DNA of 64,000 nucleotides from Casuarina equisetifolia (Eukaryota; Streptophyta; Magnoliopsida; Fagales; Casuarinaceae). Under the pieces are notes generated by a model. That model was given only the letters and a program-made list of their open reading frames with translations, had not been told where the DNA came from and ran no database searches. Position 1 is the stretch's first letter. Every line of letters starts with the position of its first letter. This document shows, in pieces, positions 24,899 through 35,759 of this stretch. The position numbers and the translations under genes were made by a program. Location of the stretch: the NCBI GenBank assembly GCA_028551475.1, contig CM052357.1, positions 2,418,001 through 2,482,000 on the forward strand. The letters are read 5' to 3'.

Positions 24899-27013
24899 TC
24901 ACAGCCTCCGATTTAACTGGAAATAAAGTCTTACATCATGAGTAGGATGTTTGCGTGGCTCAAAACTGATTGGCAAGAAATTTAAAGGATACCCCCACCA
25001 TTCAAGAACACTCATCTTTTTGCTTAATTCGAATTTTGAAGCATTTCCATACCATTTCACTGTTTGTAAAGCTCTAACAATTGCCTCGTCATGTGCTCGA
25101 TATTGACCAAATGTTTCAGGGCGAATTACAAGCATCTTCAAATTTTTCATCTTTGAGAAAGCTTCAAAATTTAGTTGTTCTGGTTTTGGTAAGGGTAATT
25201 TTAGCACGATGCTTTCCACCACATTCGATCCCTTTAAACAAAGAAGTTGAAAATTAGTATGTGAAAATTTATTGACAAGTACTAAGAAGAATTGGTACCA
25301 AAGATGCTACTTAATGTTCATAACTAAAGTAATATTTATAAAAAAGGATGAAATTAATATACTTACAACATTATTCTTAAGAACATAAACAATATCTTCA
25401 CACCGCCAAAATCTTGTACATTGACCAAGTTCATGCGGAGACTTGCGATGGACTATTTGTTGACCCAATTTTACTAACAAATCATTCATTTGAATTCTTC
25501 CATCAGTTGTTTTTTTTATAAGATATTTGTCTTGAAGGACTTTAATATCAACTTCGGGATGGTAACCAAGACATTTTAGCTTATGGTATACATCATTTAT
25601 GTATTCTCCATTGAAGAAACAAGCATATCTAAAAAGACCATTTTTTGTGAGTACTCCAATTCACCAAAACATATTTCAAGTTTATCCCAAGTTTGTGGAG
25701 GAGGAGCTAATCTTAGAGCATGTGAAGCAATTAACCAAGCATTTAATGGTTGATGAGATAAAAAGGCACCATAAATTTGAAGAACAAAAGGAATTCCTCT
25801 AACAAATTTCATGATATCTCTTGATAGCTCCATATAATTTTCTTCAGGATGATGTTTTCCAAAAGCATCCCAACTAAACAATTGTAAAGCATCATCATCA
25901 CTTAGCTCCTTAGGTTCAAAAATTTCATCAACATATCCATTCAATGGGTGACGATCCCAACTTGTTATAAGAATTCTACTTCCTAGACAAAACCAATCAT
26001 GTCTCCCTGCTAAGGCTTCCAATTGTTCTTCTTTATTTATGTCATCAAGAACTATAAAAACCTTTTTGTCTTGTAGTTTGTTCTCTATTACCTCTCCTAC
26101 TTGATAATGATTCCACAATTTTTTCTCAAGGATTTCACAAACAAGCTGTTTTTGTAAATCAACTAAGTCGTTGAATCTTTCTCTAATACAACTAAGAAAG
26201 CAACTACCTTGAAATTGAGAAACAACTATTTTATAAATTAATTTTGCTAGAGTTGTCTTACCAATTCCACGTAACCCACAAATTCCAATAAAACGAACAT
26301 CATCACACATATTACAAAGTAAGATCATCATCTCTTTCACTTGAAATTCTATTCCTAAAGTAAAACCTTTATCAAAAGTTGTCAAGTTACGACTCAACCA
26401 TTTAGTATTGCTCCACAAATTTCGCCAATAACAATTGATTCACTCCTACAAAAACAAAAGCAAAACTTATTATTTTAACAGAAAAGAAACCAATCAACCA
26501 ATTTTGTATAGTAACAATAATATACCTGTCTTCTACATCCCATCCTGCTAGACCACCTACTTCTTTAAAAGCAGATCTCCATGCATCTATATCAGCCTTG
26601 GGGGCGGCTTTATGTTTTGTCAAAGCTTCTGCAAAAATCCCATTCTCCTCTCGTACATCAGAAGGAACTACATGATAAAAAATAGGAAGAACTGTTAACC
26701 GCCTCTCTCTTCTGTATTCCAAGATCTTAGCTAGTTCCATCAAACATCGTTTAGAGAAAGGGTAGTTTCCTGATAGTACAACGACGGTATATTCAGATTT
26801 TTGTATGACTGTCAAGCGCTCTTGGTAAAGATATTCTTCTTTTTCCAGGCTTTCATGATCTCTAAAGACGTTAATCCCTTTCTCCTGGAGAGCAGCGTGA
26901 AGACGGTCCGCAAAACCCTTATGGGTGCCTTCGCTGTAGAAGCTCAAGAAAACATCGTAAGTCCATCGTGGTGTGGACAACGAAAGAACTCCTCCATTAC
27001 TCACAGAAGCCAT
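24899..27013 (-). pseudogene. TN pseudogene, copy A (two single-base deletions)
   Basis: Exons: 27013-26526 (open TIR), 26445-25367 (NB-ARC) and 25231-24899. Exon 2 is 1079 nt, two short of the 1081 of TNL 1, matching two single-base losses seen by comparison with copy B: one near 26408 (aatggttgag for aatggattgag) and one near 25633 (gatatgcttg for gatattgcttg). Otherwise the gene is complete to the shared C-terminus THDVRLYFQLNRRL-stop, with no LRR. The TIR has SEGTHKGF for the usual GEDTRxxF and SKRCLMEL (Glu kept, Trp replaced by Arg). P-loop GLRGIGKTT is sound, GLPLAL reads GIPFVL, and MHD reads MND. An assembly error at the two indels cannot be excluded. Confidence 0.88.
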
Positions 27014-29870
27014 TGTGAACTGGAAGCTTGTTTACAAAGAAGGTTTGCCAAGTTGGATATAGCCGTTTGCCTAGCGATTGTCTGTTGTTTCGACGGCTGT
27101 GAGAAAGCGGGGTCCATACGAGGAAATTTCCAGGTTACACGCGCAAAATACTCTAGTTATTTCATCGTTATGGGAGACAGCTCTGTGACGGGTCCCGGTA
27201 AATCTGAATTGCTTGACGAATGAGGGTGGTGATTGTCAATAGTCATAATTCAGTGGCTACCTGCCGACGCAGGTCGTGTTGAATATCTCGTACCCAAACC
27301 CTCTTTTAGAAGACAGAAAAAAAAAATGTGGTCTGGGATCTGCTGGGATTTGACCGTACGAAGTAATGCAGGCTGTCAGTTCACTGTTTTTTGGTGCGTC
27401 GAATTTATGTAATGCAACGTAAGTTCATTGTTGTGATGGTAGGAATTGAGCATCAGTGTTGTCTCGACGCTAGTTGACCCCTGATAGCAACTAGAATTTA
27501 CGATGAAAGTAATAGTTTTACCTTCACAGAAGAAGAGAGAAGAAAAGGCAGGCTCCAAAAGAAGGGGCAAGGTTTGGTAGGCTAAGGCTGTTGTCAGATG
27601 CAACAGATGCTCTGGGACTCCAGCATTGTGAAAAAGTGGTCAACTCAGGAAATTTTTGGGGTTACAATTAGAAATAGAGGGATAGATCCATACAATTAGA
27701 AATTTTAATTTCACATGTTCATAATGTAGGATTAAATAATTACAGAAATAGCATGCCTTCTTTATCACAGTTGTCAAACATAGACCATTACATGTAATGT
27801 CCTTGCCTGTGTGAACTTTGAACTTACCCATAGTAATGAGGGTATTTAAAAAGAATATGGGACAAACTCATATATAACCAAAAACTCTAACCGAAACTTT
27901 AGCATATGGGATTTGATATCCACATCGATAATACTATCTAACACCCAAGTAATTGCAAATAACTTGCACTAAAAAAGTAGAAACAAACTTTTGTAAGTGG
28001 TAGGTCAGCATAATGTGCCCTTTAATATCTACTTCTATTAATCCAAGTAATAAGAGGAAATATTTTTTTTCATATTTAAGCAAGATTTTCAATAACCTCA
28101 TATTAATCCCAAAGCTTTAAGATAAAGAGAATGATATTATTTTATATTTAAATAGAATTTCAATACTTCTTAATGATGTGGGATAACGATTTCACACTAC
28201 TTAAAACACCTCCTTATCATATGGGTTTTAGGTACACTCACATGTGGTAGTACATAAACATGAATTTCAACCTTGAATATAGCTTAAGAAATAATATAAA
28301 TTCCAATATCATGTTAAAAATTAATTTATAATAAAATAAAATCATATTTAAATATTATATTATATCAAAATATTATCACTTAATCATCTAACTTAGTGGT
28401 GAGCTTGTGAAGACTTTAACTATAAAGTTTGTTGTTTAACATTTTATGCACGTAAATTAGGTGCATGCATTATAATATTAATAAATAAATAAATAAAATC
28501 CTCTCACAGTCATTATATGCTTTTCTACCAACCCATGGTCAAGGGAGTTCTGCTCTACAGGCACAGTACGCATATGAGATCATGTAAGCCCCAGTAAATT
28601 GTCACGTGCAAATGACTCACCGGCTTGCCAAGTTAAGGAAAACAAGATGAATATTCTATTCGAAGAAAGGACACTCTTCTTCTGTAACACGCCGGTTCTT
28701 GGAAAGTTAGTCCAAGAACTGAATTTTTAGATTGCTTCCATTAAAAGTAAAGATGCCTCTTTTCTTTAACACTGGTTCATGGAAAAATCGTTCAAGAACG
28801 GAATTTTCAGGTTGCTTTTACTAAAAGCAGAGACGTTAGTTGTGAACGGACACGTTGATTCGTGAAGTGGTAGACCGGACGAAACTTTCTGGGTTGCTTT
28901 CAGAAATGGAGAGACGTGTTTGCGTTGGAAGTGGATGTAGTGACATCAATGGAGAATGACTGTTGTAAGAACAAAAAAGAAAAAAAAATGTCGACGCCGA
29001 GGCATCAATGGAGATTCCTCGTTGTGATACGGTGGTCCAGGGGACTTGAGATTTCCTCACATTATTAATTGTAGTAATGAACAGAAAATTGATTGTTTTG
29101 TGTAATAAGAAATGGAATTGAAAACATGGATAGAACAAGTGTAAGTTGTGAGGAAAACTCAAGTCCATACTGACAATTAAAATGACACCTGTACTGTCAC
29201 CGAAGAATAGAAAAGAAAAGCTAAAGAGTTAGAGGAAGTTTCAGACTTTGTGTACTCATGCTAAGCTAAATGCTCCTTCAGATTTAAAATGTTGTTTACA
29301 TCAAATATTTATCAAACTTGAGTTTTCCATAAAAAGTTTTTTTTTAAAGAAAAAAATGACTTAGAAGAAGATGTAATATTTATTTTTTAAAAAATATAAA
29401 TTGAACTTAAATAACGTAGATTGCACATGCTTATCACTAGGTCCTTTATAATCAATGCGTAGAAGTTGTAAACCTCTGATAAAAAACTGTGTAGAAGTCA
29501 AAGATAATCCCATAAAGTTTTAAAGATATAAGACTTTATATATGGTGTACAACTTTTGAATTAAGCTCCAATGTAGGTTAAAAAATTTAGCTTGTTCTCA
29601 TTTAAAAAAGAAAGTCTAAACAAGAAATGGAATTATATGGACAACCACTCTGTTTTTAACAATTTTGTCAGACAATTTACCCTTGTTGATCCATAGTTTC
29701 AAAATTTGTTTCAATGTTAAAGTGCACGTTACTTTACTAATTCAAGGATTTTATTTAATGGAACAGCTTTACTTTGAATATCTAGCTAGATTCGCGATGA
29801 TCATTGATAACTACTACAATTAATAATGGAAACAAAGATTATAATATTAAAAGGAAGACAATAACAATTG
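27014..29870. repeat. 5' flank of TN copy A
   Basis: Matches 38520-41630. Contains the shared promoter-proximal block (27014-27310), an AT-rich block (27.66-28.5 kb) and repeat units at about 28640-29050 with 'gtaacacgccggttc', 'gaattttcaggttgctttta' and 'ctaaaagcagagacg' cores. No gene recognised. Confidence 0.8.
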
Positions 29871-29884
29871 AAGAAAAAGTCACT

Positions 29885-30668
29885 TGTGCAAGGATGACAC
29901 ACACAAATCGAGAAATGGTCCAAATTTTTAGGTACCATGGCTTGGAGTTGGTGGGGTCTTCTCAAATTAAGGCTCACACTTACCTTTGTTCTCTCGAGTC
30001 TTACATATTGTTGCCAAAAGATTTATAATGATTTTTGCCAAGTTGGAGAAACGGTGAATTGATATAATTTAATTTGGACAAGTAGCATTAGCAAACATAA
30101 TTTTATTGGATGGCTTGTTTATAGGGACAGACTTTCTACAGCAACAGAAATTATATGATGGTTTCCTTCAATAAACATATATTGTGATTTTTGTCAATCT
30201 CATTTAGAAAATAGAAGTCATCTCTTTTTTGAATGTGCATGGATAAAGATGATTTGAAAAAGTATTCTTACTTAGAGTGGAATTCGATGTGACATTGGAG
30301 GATGGAATGAAGAACTATAATAGATGATCAAAGCAATAAAAGAAAGAGATTTAACTGCCAAACTTCTCAAAATATCTTTCCTAGCTTGTATTTATTGTAT
30401 ATGTGTTAAACGAAATAGAAGATGTTTTTAGGATAAAACAATAGATATCCCTATTCTCTTAGCAAAAATAAAGAAGATAGTACGAGGAAGAACTTCTTTG
30501 TTTAGAAATATAAAATCTTCTCAATGTAATGTTATTTTTAGTGAGATTTGGAGGCTTTCAACTTCCATCTTTTCATAAATATGGTGACTTTTGTAATATT
30601 AGGATATGCTTCTATGCTTTTATACTTTAATATGTATTAATACAATTTACCTTTCCATAAAAAAAAAA
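29885..30668 (+). mobile_element. 5'-truncated L1-type LINE, 3' end with poly-A and target-site duplication
   Basis: Present only in copy A. The plus strand, with stops, gives the zinc-binding region found after plant LINE reverse transcriptases (about 30095-30270): FIGWLVYRDRLSTAT, then YCDFC...HLFFEC. It goes on into TAKLLKIS..ACIYCI..KRNRRCF (about 30350-30430). The element ends in about ten A residues (30659-30668). The direct repeat aaaaagtcact flanks it at 29874-29884 and 30664-30674. It is dead and much shorter than a full LINE. Confidence 0.88.
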
Positions 30669-30669
30669 G

Positions 30670-32150
30670 TCACTCTTTGCTTTCTAATTTTGTTTCTCTT
30701 CATGCTAAGCCCTCACTTAAGCTATGCAACCTTGGATGTCCAATGTTGTGAACTTTTCAGGGCTTAACTAGAGACTAAGTAGGAAGACAGAAATCTTTTA
30801 TTGCTTTGCGATTTTAAAGAGCTCTTTCTGCTATGGATACAACTCATGAAAAATGGGTACACTTTAGAGCCTTTCAACATGATGTGCCGTAAATCGTAAA
30901 GAAATTCTAGAAACCTACCCTGTAAACTTTTATTCCCTTTTCTAAATTTTGTCACTTTCCAACGTTGGAAAATTCGAACTTTTCCAGCGTAGGTGTTAAG
31001 GCCACTCCTAGGGCCTAGAACCTCCTCGTGTGAATTCGCGGCCAACAAGTCTCACGTGTTTTGGATGATGCCGTGGAGAATCCGATTCGTATAAACTAAG
31101 TTTATTGGCACATAAATTCAGAAGGACGGCCTTTGACCGGACCGACATGATCTTGCTTTCTGATACGGGATCCCCAGTTTGCTATTTTCTTCCAATCTTT
31201 GAGCATCTTTTGGTAAGTTGGTTTACAAAGTTTCCTCCGATGCCATTTTTCAAACGGAATGATCCACCTTGTTTAACTTAAAAAATCAATAACTTCTGCA
31301 AGAAGTTTCAATTGTGTACTCGCTTTTCTTCAGTCGGGACCATGAGTTTATGATGCGTTTAGAAAAAGCCTGATAAGCTTCTAAGTTGTGGCAACTGATG
31401 ATATTTCTCAAAGAAATCAAGCGGGGTGGATTAAAATGATCGACAAATCATTTGTAGCTTGTGCCTCGGCTTACCCTAGCTTCAAGTATTAGGCCTAGAA
31501 CTAGCTCCGTTGGTTCATGACAAGTTTTTTGAAATATTTGAACAACCAGAAAGCTTCCTTTTCTTCTAATAATGATCAATTTAACTTTGAGGATTCAAAA
31601 CAAAATAGTTTTGGCACCATCACTTGGAGAGTTATTCGGTTAACTTCCTTTTTTTTTCCTTGCTAGGTTGAGGTGAAGCCATCTTAGTTTAGTTTCAGTG
31701 TCTAATATAAGGTAATACTTTTCTTACATTTGATCTTTTTTTTTTTTGAGTTACAAAATTTGGGAAATCACAACTATTACTCTTCTTTAGAAAATAAAGT
31801 AGTAAATTAGAAAATAATATAATTTAAAAGTTTAAATGAGTAGAGCTAGATTTAACTTTTTTATATTAATCTCCTACTTTCCTATTAAGATTTGAAATAC
31901 AGCACCTTGCTTAACTAGTCACATGCTAATTATATTTTAAAGCAAAATATCTTATGTTAGCAAAATGATTGATTCCATTCCAACACCTTCTTAATGCAAC
32001 TCAAATGATTCAACCAATTAAGTCAAATATTAAAGGCTTGTATATGCACATCATTTGAATGGAAATATGCTACTAAGAATATTTAAGAACTCTAAAATAT
32101 CATCCTTATATACTACATGTCTCACATTCTTTCTCCTTTATGTTCAAGTT
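30670..32150. repeat. Right part of duplication copy A (unidentified block)
   Basis: Very similar to 41650-43030. A minus frame at 30764-31048 (94 aa) has an open counterpart in copy B (41648-41935) with only a few substitutions. The whole block is so similar that this does not prove coding. I do not recognise the product; a relic of another repeat is possible. Confidence 0.6.
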
Positions 32151-34100
32151 ACCCTTGTTGTCAAATTTTCCTAACATGCATCTAAACCTCCAATTTAGAC
32201 TCAAAATTATCACTGCAATTATATAACTTCTAGCCCTGATGGCCATTTTTCAGTGGGTCCTTGAGACATACCCTACTCTATCCTAAACTTTGTGACCCTT
32301 GACAACTTATCTCTCAAACATCAAGCTTTTATTGTCTCAATCTCTTCCATTTGAGAGCCACTCTACTATCATGAGACAGTTCAAGATACCTGATGGGTGA
32401 ATGGTATAGCTAGTGAACTTCATGCCTTAAAGGCAAATCGCATGAAAATTGGCTGACTTGCCACTTGATCATAAACTGATTGGATGTAAATGAGTTTACA
32501 AGGTAAAGTATCATATAGATGGATCTATTGGAAAATATAAAACTCACCTTGAGGCTAAAGGCTTCACTTAGTGATATGGGATTGATTATGAGAAGACTTT
32601 TCCTTTCATAGCCAAAATGGTAACTGTTTAATGTATCATGATTTTGGCATCTATGTTTCATTGGCCATTTCATCATATAGATGTTCATAATACATTTTTC
32701 CACTGCAACTTACATGAGAAAGTATACATTTCCTTACTTTACGGATTCAAACTTCCACTACGAGCCAGCCAAAAGCTTGTCATCTACTTAAGTCCATATA
32801 TAGGCTTAAGTAGGCTTCCCGACAATGGTAAGATAAATTTACTACTACTTTCCTTAAAACTGGCTTTAAGCAATCTTAGCATAATTATGCTTTATTTAGA
32901 CTTCAGCATGGCTTCACTGTTTTTGCCATTTTGATTTATGTTAATGATATGCTTATCATTAGCAATAATAAGGAAGCTATAGCTTAGGTTAAGTCTCACA
33001 TAAAGGATTTAGGGCAAGCTATATTCTTTCTTGGGATCAAGATTACTTGATCAAAGAATGGCATTTGTTTCAGTCAACACAAATATGCATTAGAGTTAAT
33101 ATTTTAAGCTAGACTTTCTAGAACTTGCCCATGCAAGATTCTCATAAATCACAATCTAAAGATAACTTTTTTAGAATATGATGCCAATGAACTAGTCCTT
33201 GTTGGTGACCTTCCATTGGCAAATCTGACTCCATATCAATGACTTCTATGGCACTTGATTTGTCTCATCCATACTCGACTAGACATCAATTATCCCATTC
33301 AAATACTTAGCCAATTCATGCATTTTCCAAAAACTCCACACATGGACATGATTATGAAAGTTGTTAAGTAATTGGAAGATACTCCAAGATTAGGAATCTT
33401 CATGCCTTTTTAAAAGGATTTTCATATGACTAGTTTTTATGATTCTAATTGGGTGGTTTGTCCTATGTCATGATGTTCCCTTACCAGTTTTTTATCAAGT
33501 TAAGGGGCTCTTTGATTTCTTAGAAGACCAAAAAACAAGCCATGGTTTCTTGATCATCATCTAAGGTTGAGTATCATGCCATGGCCATCACTGTTTGTGA
33601 AATTGTTTGGTTATGAGCTTTTTGGCAACTTCTGAGTGATTGTCCCTTGACCTATCTCTCTATACTATGACAATGATGCAACCATTCAAATTGTGAATAA
33701 TTTCATCTTTTATTAACACATCAAGCATATCAAGATTAATTGTCATTTCATTCAAGAGAAGCAATAGTGGGGATTGATTTAGACTCATAACATCCGCATG
33801 AACAACCTATAGATATGTTGACAAAGTCTTTATGTAGTAGATAGCATAGTTATCTTCTTCACAATCTTGGTGTATTTTATTTGTACAAATCATTAGCTTG
33901 AGGGGGGTTATTAAGGTTAAGGTAGATTATGGCCCTTTTTGTATTTAGGTAGTTGGGCCACATTTTTTATTCTTTAGGCTTGGGTTAAACCTAAGCCCGT
34001 ATAGGCATTATTGCCTAATCCCTAAAGTTGTTGTATATGTATTTTCTTTTGGTACTTTTCAATTAATCATATAAGCATAGAGAAAGCATTACGTTTCCAC
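32150..34100 (+). mobile_element. Ty1/copia retrotransposon relic (RT, RNase H, possible 3' LTR)
   Basis: Plus-strand translation with many stops and frameshifts follows a copia pol in order: LSLKHQAFIVSISS (about 32300), the leader to reverse transcriptase with EPLYYHETVQDT, then HHIDVHNTFFHCNLHEKVYI (about 32660-32735), IYVNDMLIISNN (the YVDDM box, about 32935), IKDLGQAIFFLGIKIT (about 33000) and RNase H pieces SWKTKKQAMVS and KVEYHAMAITVCEIVWL (about 33515-33610). A purine tract 'cttgaggggggttattaagg' near 33897 suggests the start of a 3' LTR running to about 34100. No 5' LTR, gag or integrase seen. Confidence 0.88.
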
Positions 34101-34590
34101 TAGATTCATGCTCTTTCGAATCCTCATATGCATTTACTTTTCTTAGACTTTCTCAACTACATCATGGATTGTTTTTTGCTGCAAAGGAACTCATGAGCTC
34201 ACTCTTTCTTTCTCTCCAAAGAAATGGTAAAGTAATTATGACGACAAATAAGAGAAAGAAAGTTGGAGCAGCATTTTTATTGATTGATTCCACCAATCAA
34301 GTCAAATGAATCTCCTAAAATCCCCCAATCCCACCTACATTAAAAGAGAAAGAGGAAGGGAGGGGGGCCAAGGGCTGTCATGGATTGAACGAGGGAGGTT
34401 AAAAAAAACAAAAAGACTTAGAAAGGTTATTTTTGTTGAGAAGTTTAATGAGAGATAGGGACTTCCAAGGCGGCAACTGAAAAAACGGGGCAAAAGAGAA
34501 AAAAATATCTCTTGATAATTTGTCTCTGGAGATGTAGGTAACTTCCGTTGACTAGAAAAAAAAAATTGTAAAGAGAATTTTTTTGATAGT
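34100..34590. other. Intergenic DNA
   Basis: No gene. Purine-rich, probably grading into the minisatellite that follows. Confidence 0.45.
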
Positions 34591-34594
34591 ATCA

Positions 34595-35035
34595 CAAGTG
34601 ACCTGTTTTATCTCATCTATTCATAGAAAAAAGCAAAAAGTCGTGGGGAAAAAGAAAAAAATATTTCTTAATGTAAATGTTGGAGTGGGTAAAGTCTATT
34701 GGCTCATCTGGAAGAAGAAAAAAAATAGTTCTTGGTGCAAATGCAGGAATAGGTAATTTTTGTGCCTCATAAGCAGAAAAAAATATTTCTTGATGTAAAT
34801 GCTGGAATAAGTGACATCCCCTTATCTCATTAAGTTTTGAAGAGATAAAAAAGCACTTATTTCTTAGAAAGAAGGTGAGGTCTTTTAGCTCAACTAAAAG
34901 AAGAAAAAATTATTTCTTGGTGCAAAGGAAATCCTTTTCTTCAAAAAAAAAAAAGCAAGTAGTAATGAGAGAAAAAAATTTCTCCGAGTGCAAATGCAGG
35001 AGCAGGGCTTTGTCCCATTTACAAGGAAAACCCAA
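34595..35035. repeat. Degenerate minisatellite, second array
   Basis: Units start near 34599, 34688, 34752, 34811 and 34876 with GTGACATCCCC..TCTCATT-like cores, followed by poly-purine and 'ATTTCTTGATGTAAATGC' segments. Same family as 16205-16740. Confidence 0.8.
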
Positions 35036-35759
35036 AAATTATCAAGAATTATGACAGTTTTTGGCTGGTTGTTTTAATTTTCCTATGACAATAGACAATT
35101 CTAACAAATTCCAATTATCAATCCAATAAAATACAAACTCTACATATGCAATTTTGGGTTTCAATTATATATATAGTACCTGCTATTTATCTTATCATCC
35201 CGATTCATATCTTTAAACTTGAAAATACTTGTTAAATGTATTTCAGAAAAAAGCCAATTTCTTTCTTTCTTCTTTGACAACCATCAATGTGTTGTCAATC
35301 ACCAGCTTTGAATATCAAGTGAGATTTCAACATCATTGTTAGTCATTGATGGCCATTACAATTAATATAAGAGACAACATGTGTACTGTCAAAACAAATA
35401 GAGTACAAAAGGTTTCAAATAGAGAATTTAACTCACAACCTTTCTGTTCATTTGAATATGACACATTGAGCAAAGGTTCTTAGCTTTCAAATTGTTGTTA
35501 CGTCTTTGAACTTGTATCAGCCTATAAGGATGATTGATTTGAGTTTATTCTATATACAACTTGGAAATTGGATAGATAATTGTTTTTAGACAAGGTACAT
35601 ACTCAGAAAAGTACTCGAATTTTATGTTGTACTTAAAATGGGTTCGAGAAAAAGAAGAGGAGCTTTCCACAAAAGTTAGGTTTTGAAACGGAGTTGATTT
35701 GGTCCACAAAAAAGTTTTAGTTTTCAATAAATCTGTCCGTTCATTTTATACTCTTGGTA
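35036..35759. other. Intergenic DNA
   Basis: No gene. About 35300-35390 resembles sequence near 5720-5800. Confidence 0.45.

Larger units (their letters stand above)
23930..32150. repeat. Segmental duplication, copy A
   Basis: Collinear with 35760-43030 in the order 3' flank, TN pseudogene, 5' flank, repeat block, unknown block (30.76-32.1 kb). The offset is about 11.5 kb at the gene and about 10.9 kb after 30.76 kb. The change is explained by a LINE insertion in A and a deletion in B. The right limit is near 'tatgttcaa.ttac' (32150; 43030 in copy B). Confidence 0.88.

Noticed and set aside
32410..32934. Open frames on both strands (97 and 98 aa)
   Set aside because: They lie in the copia reverse-transcriptase relic; only the plus-strand pol reading, in several frames, has family motifs.
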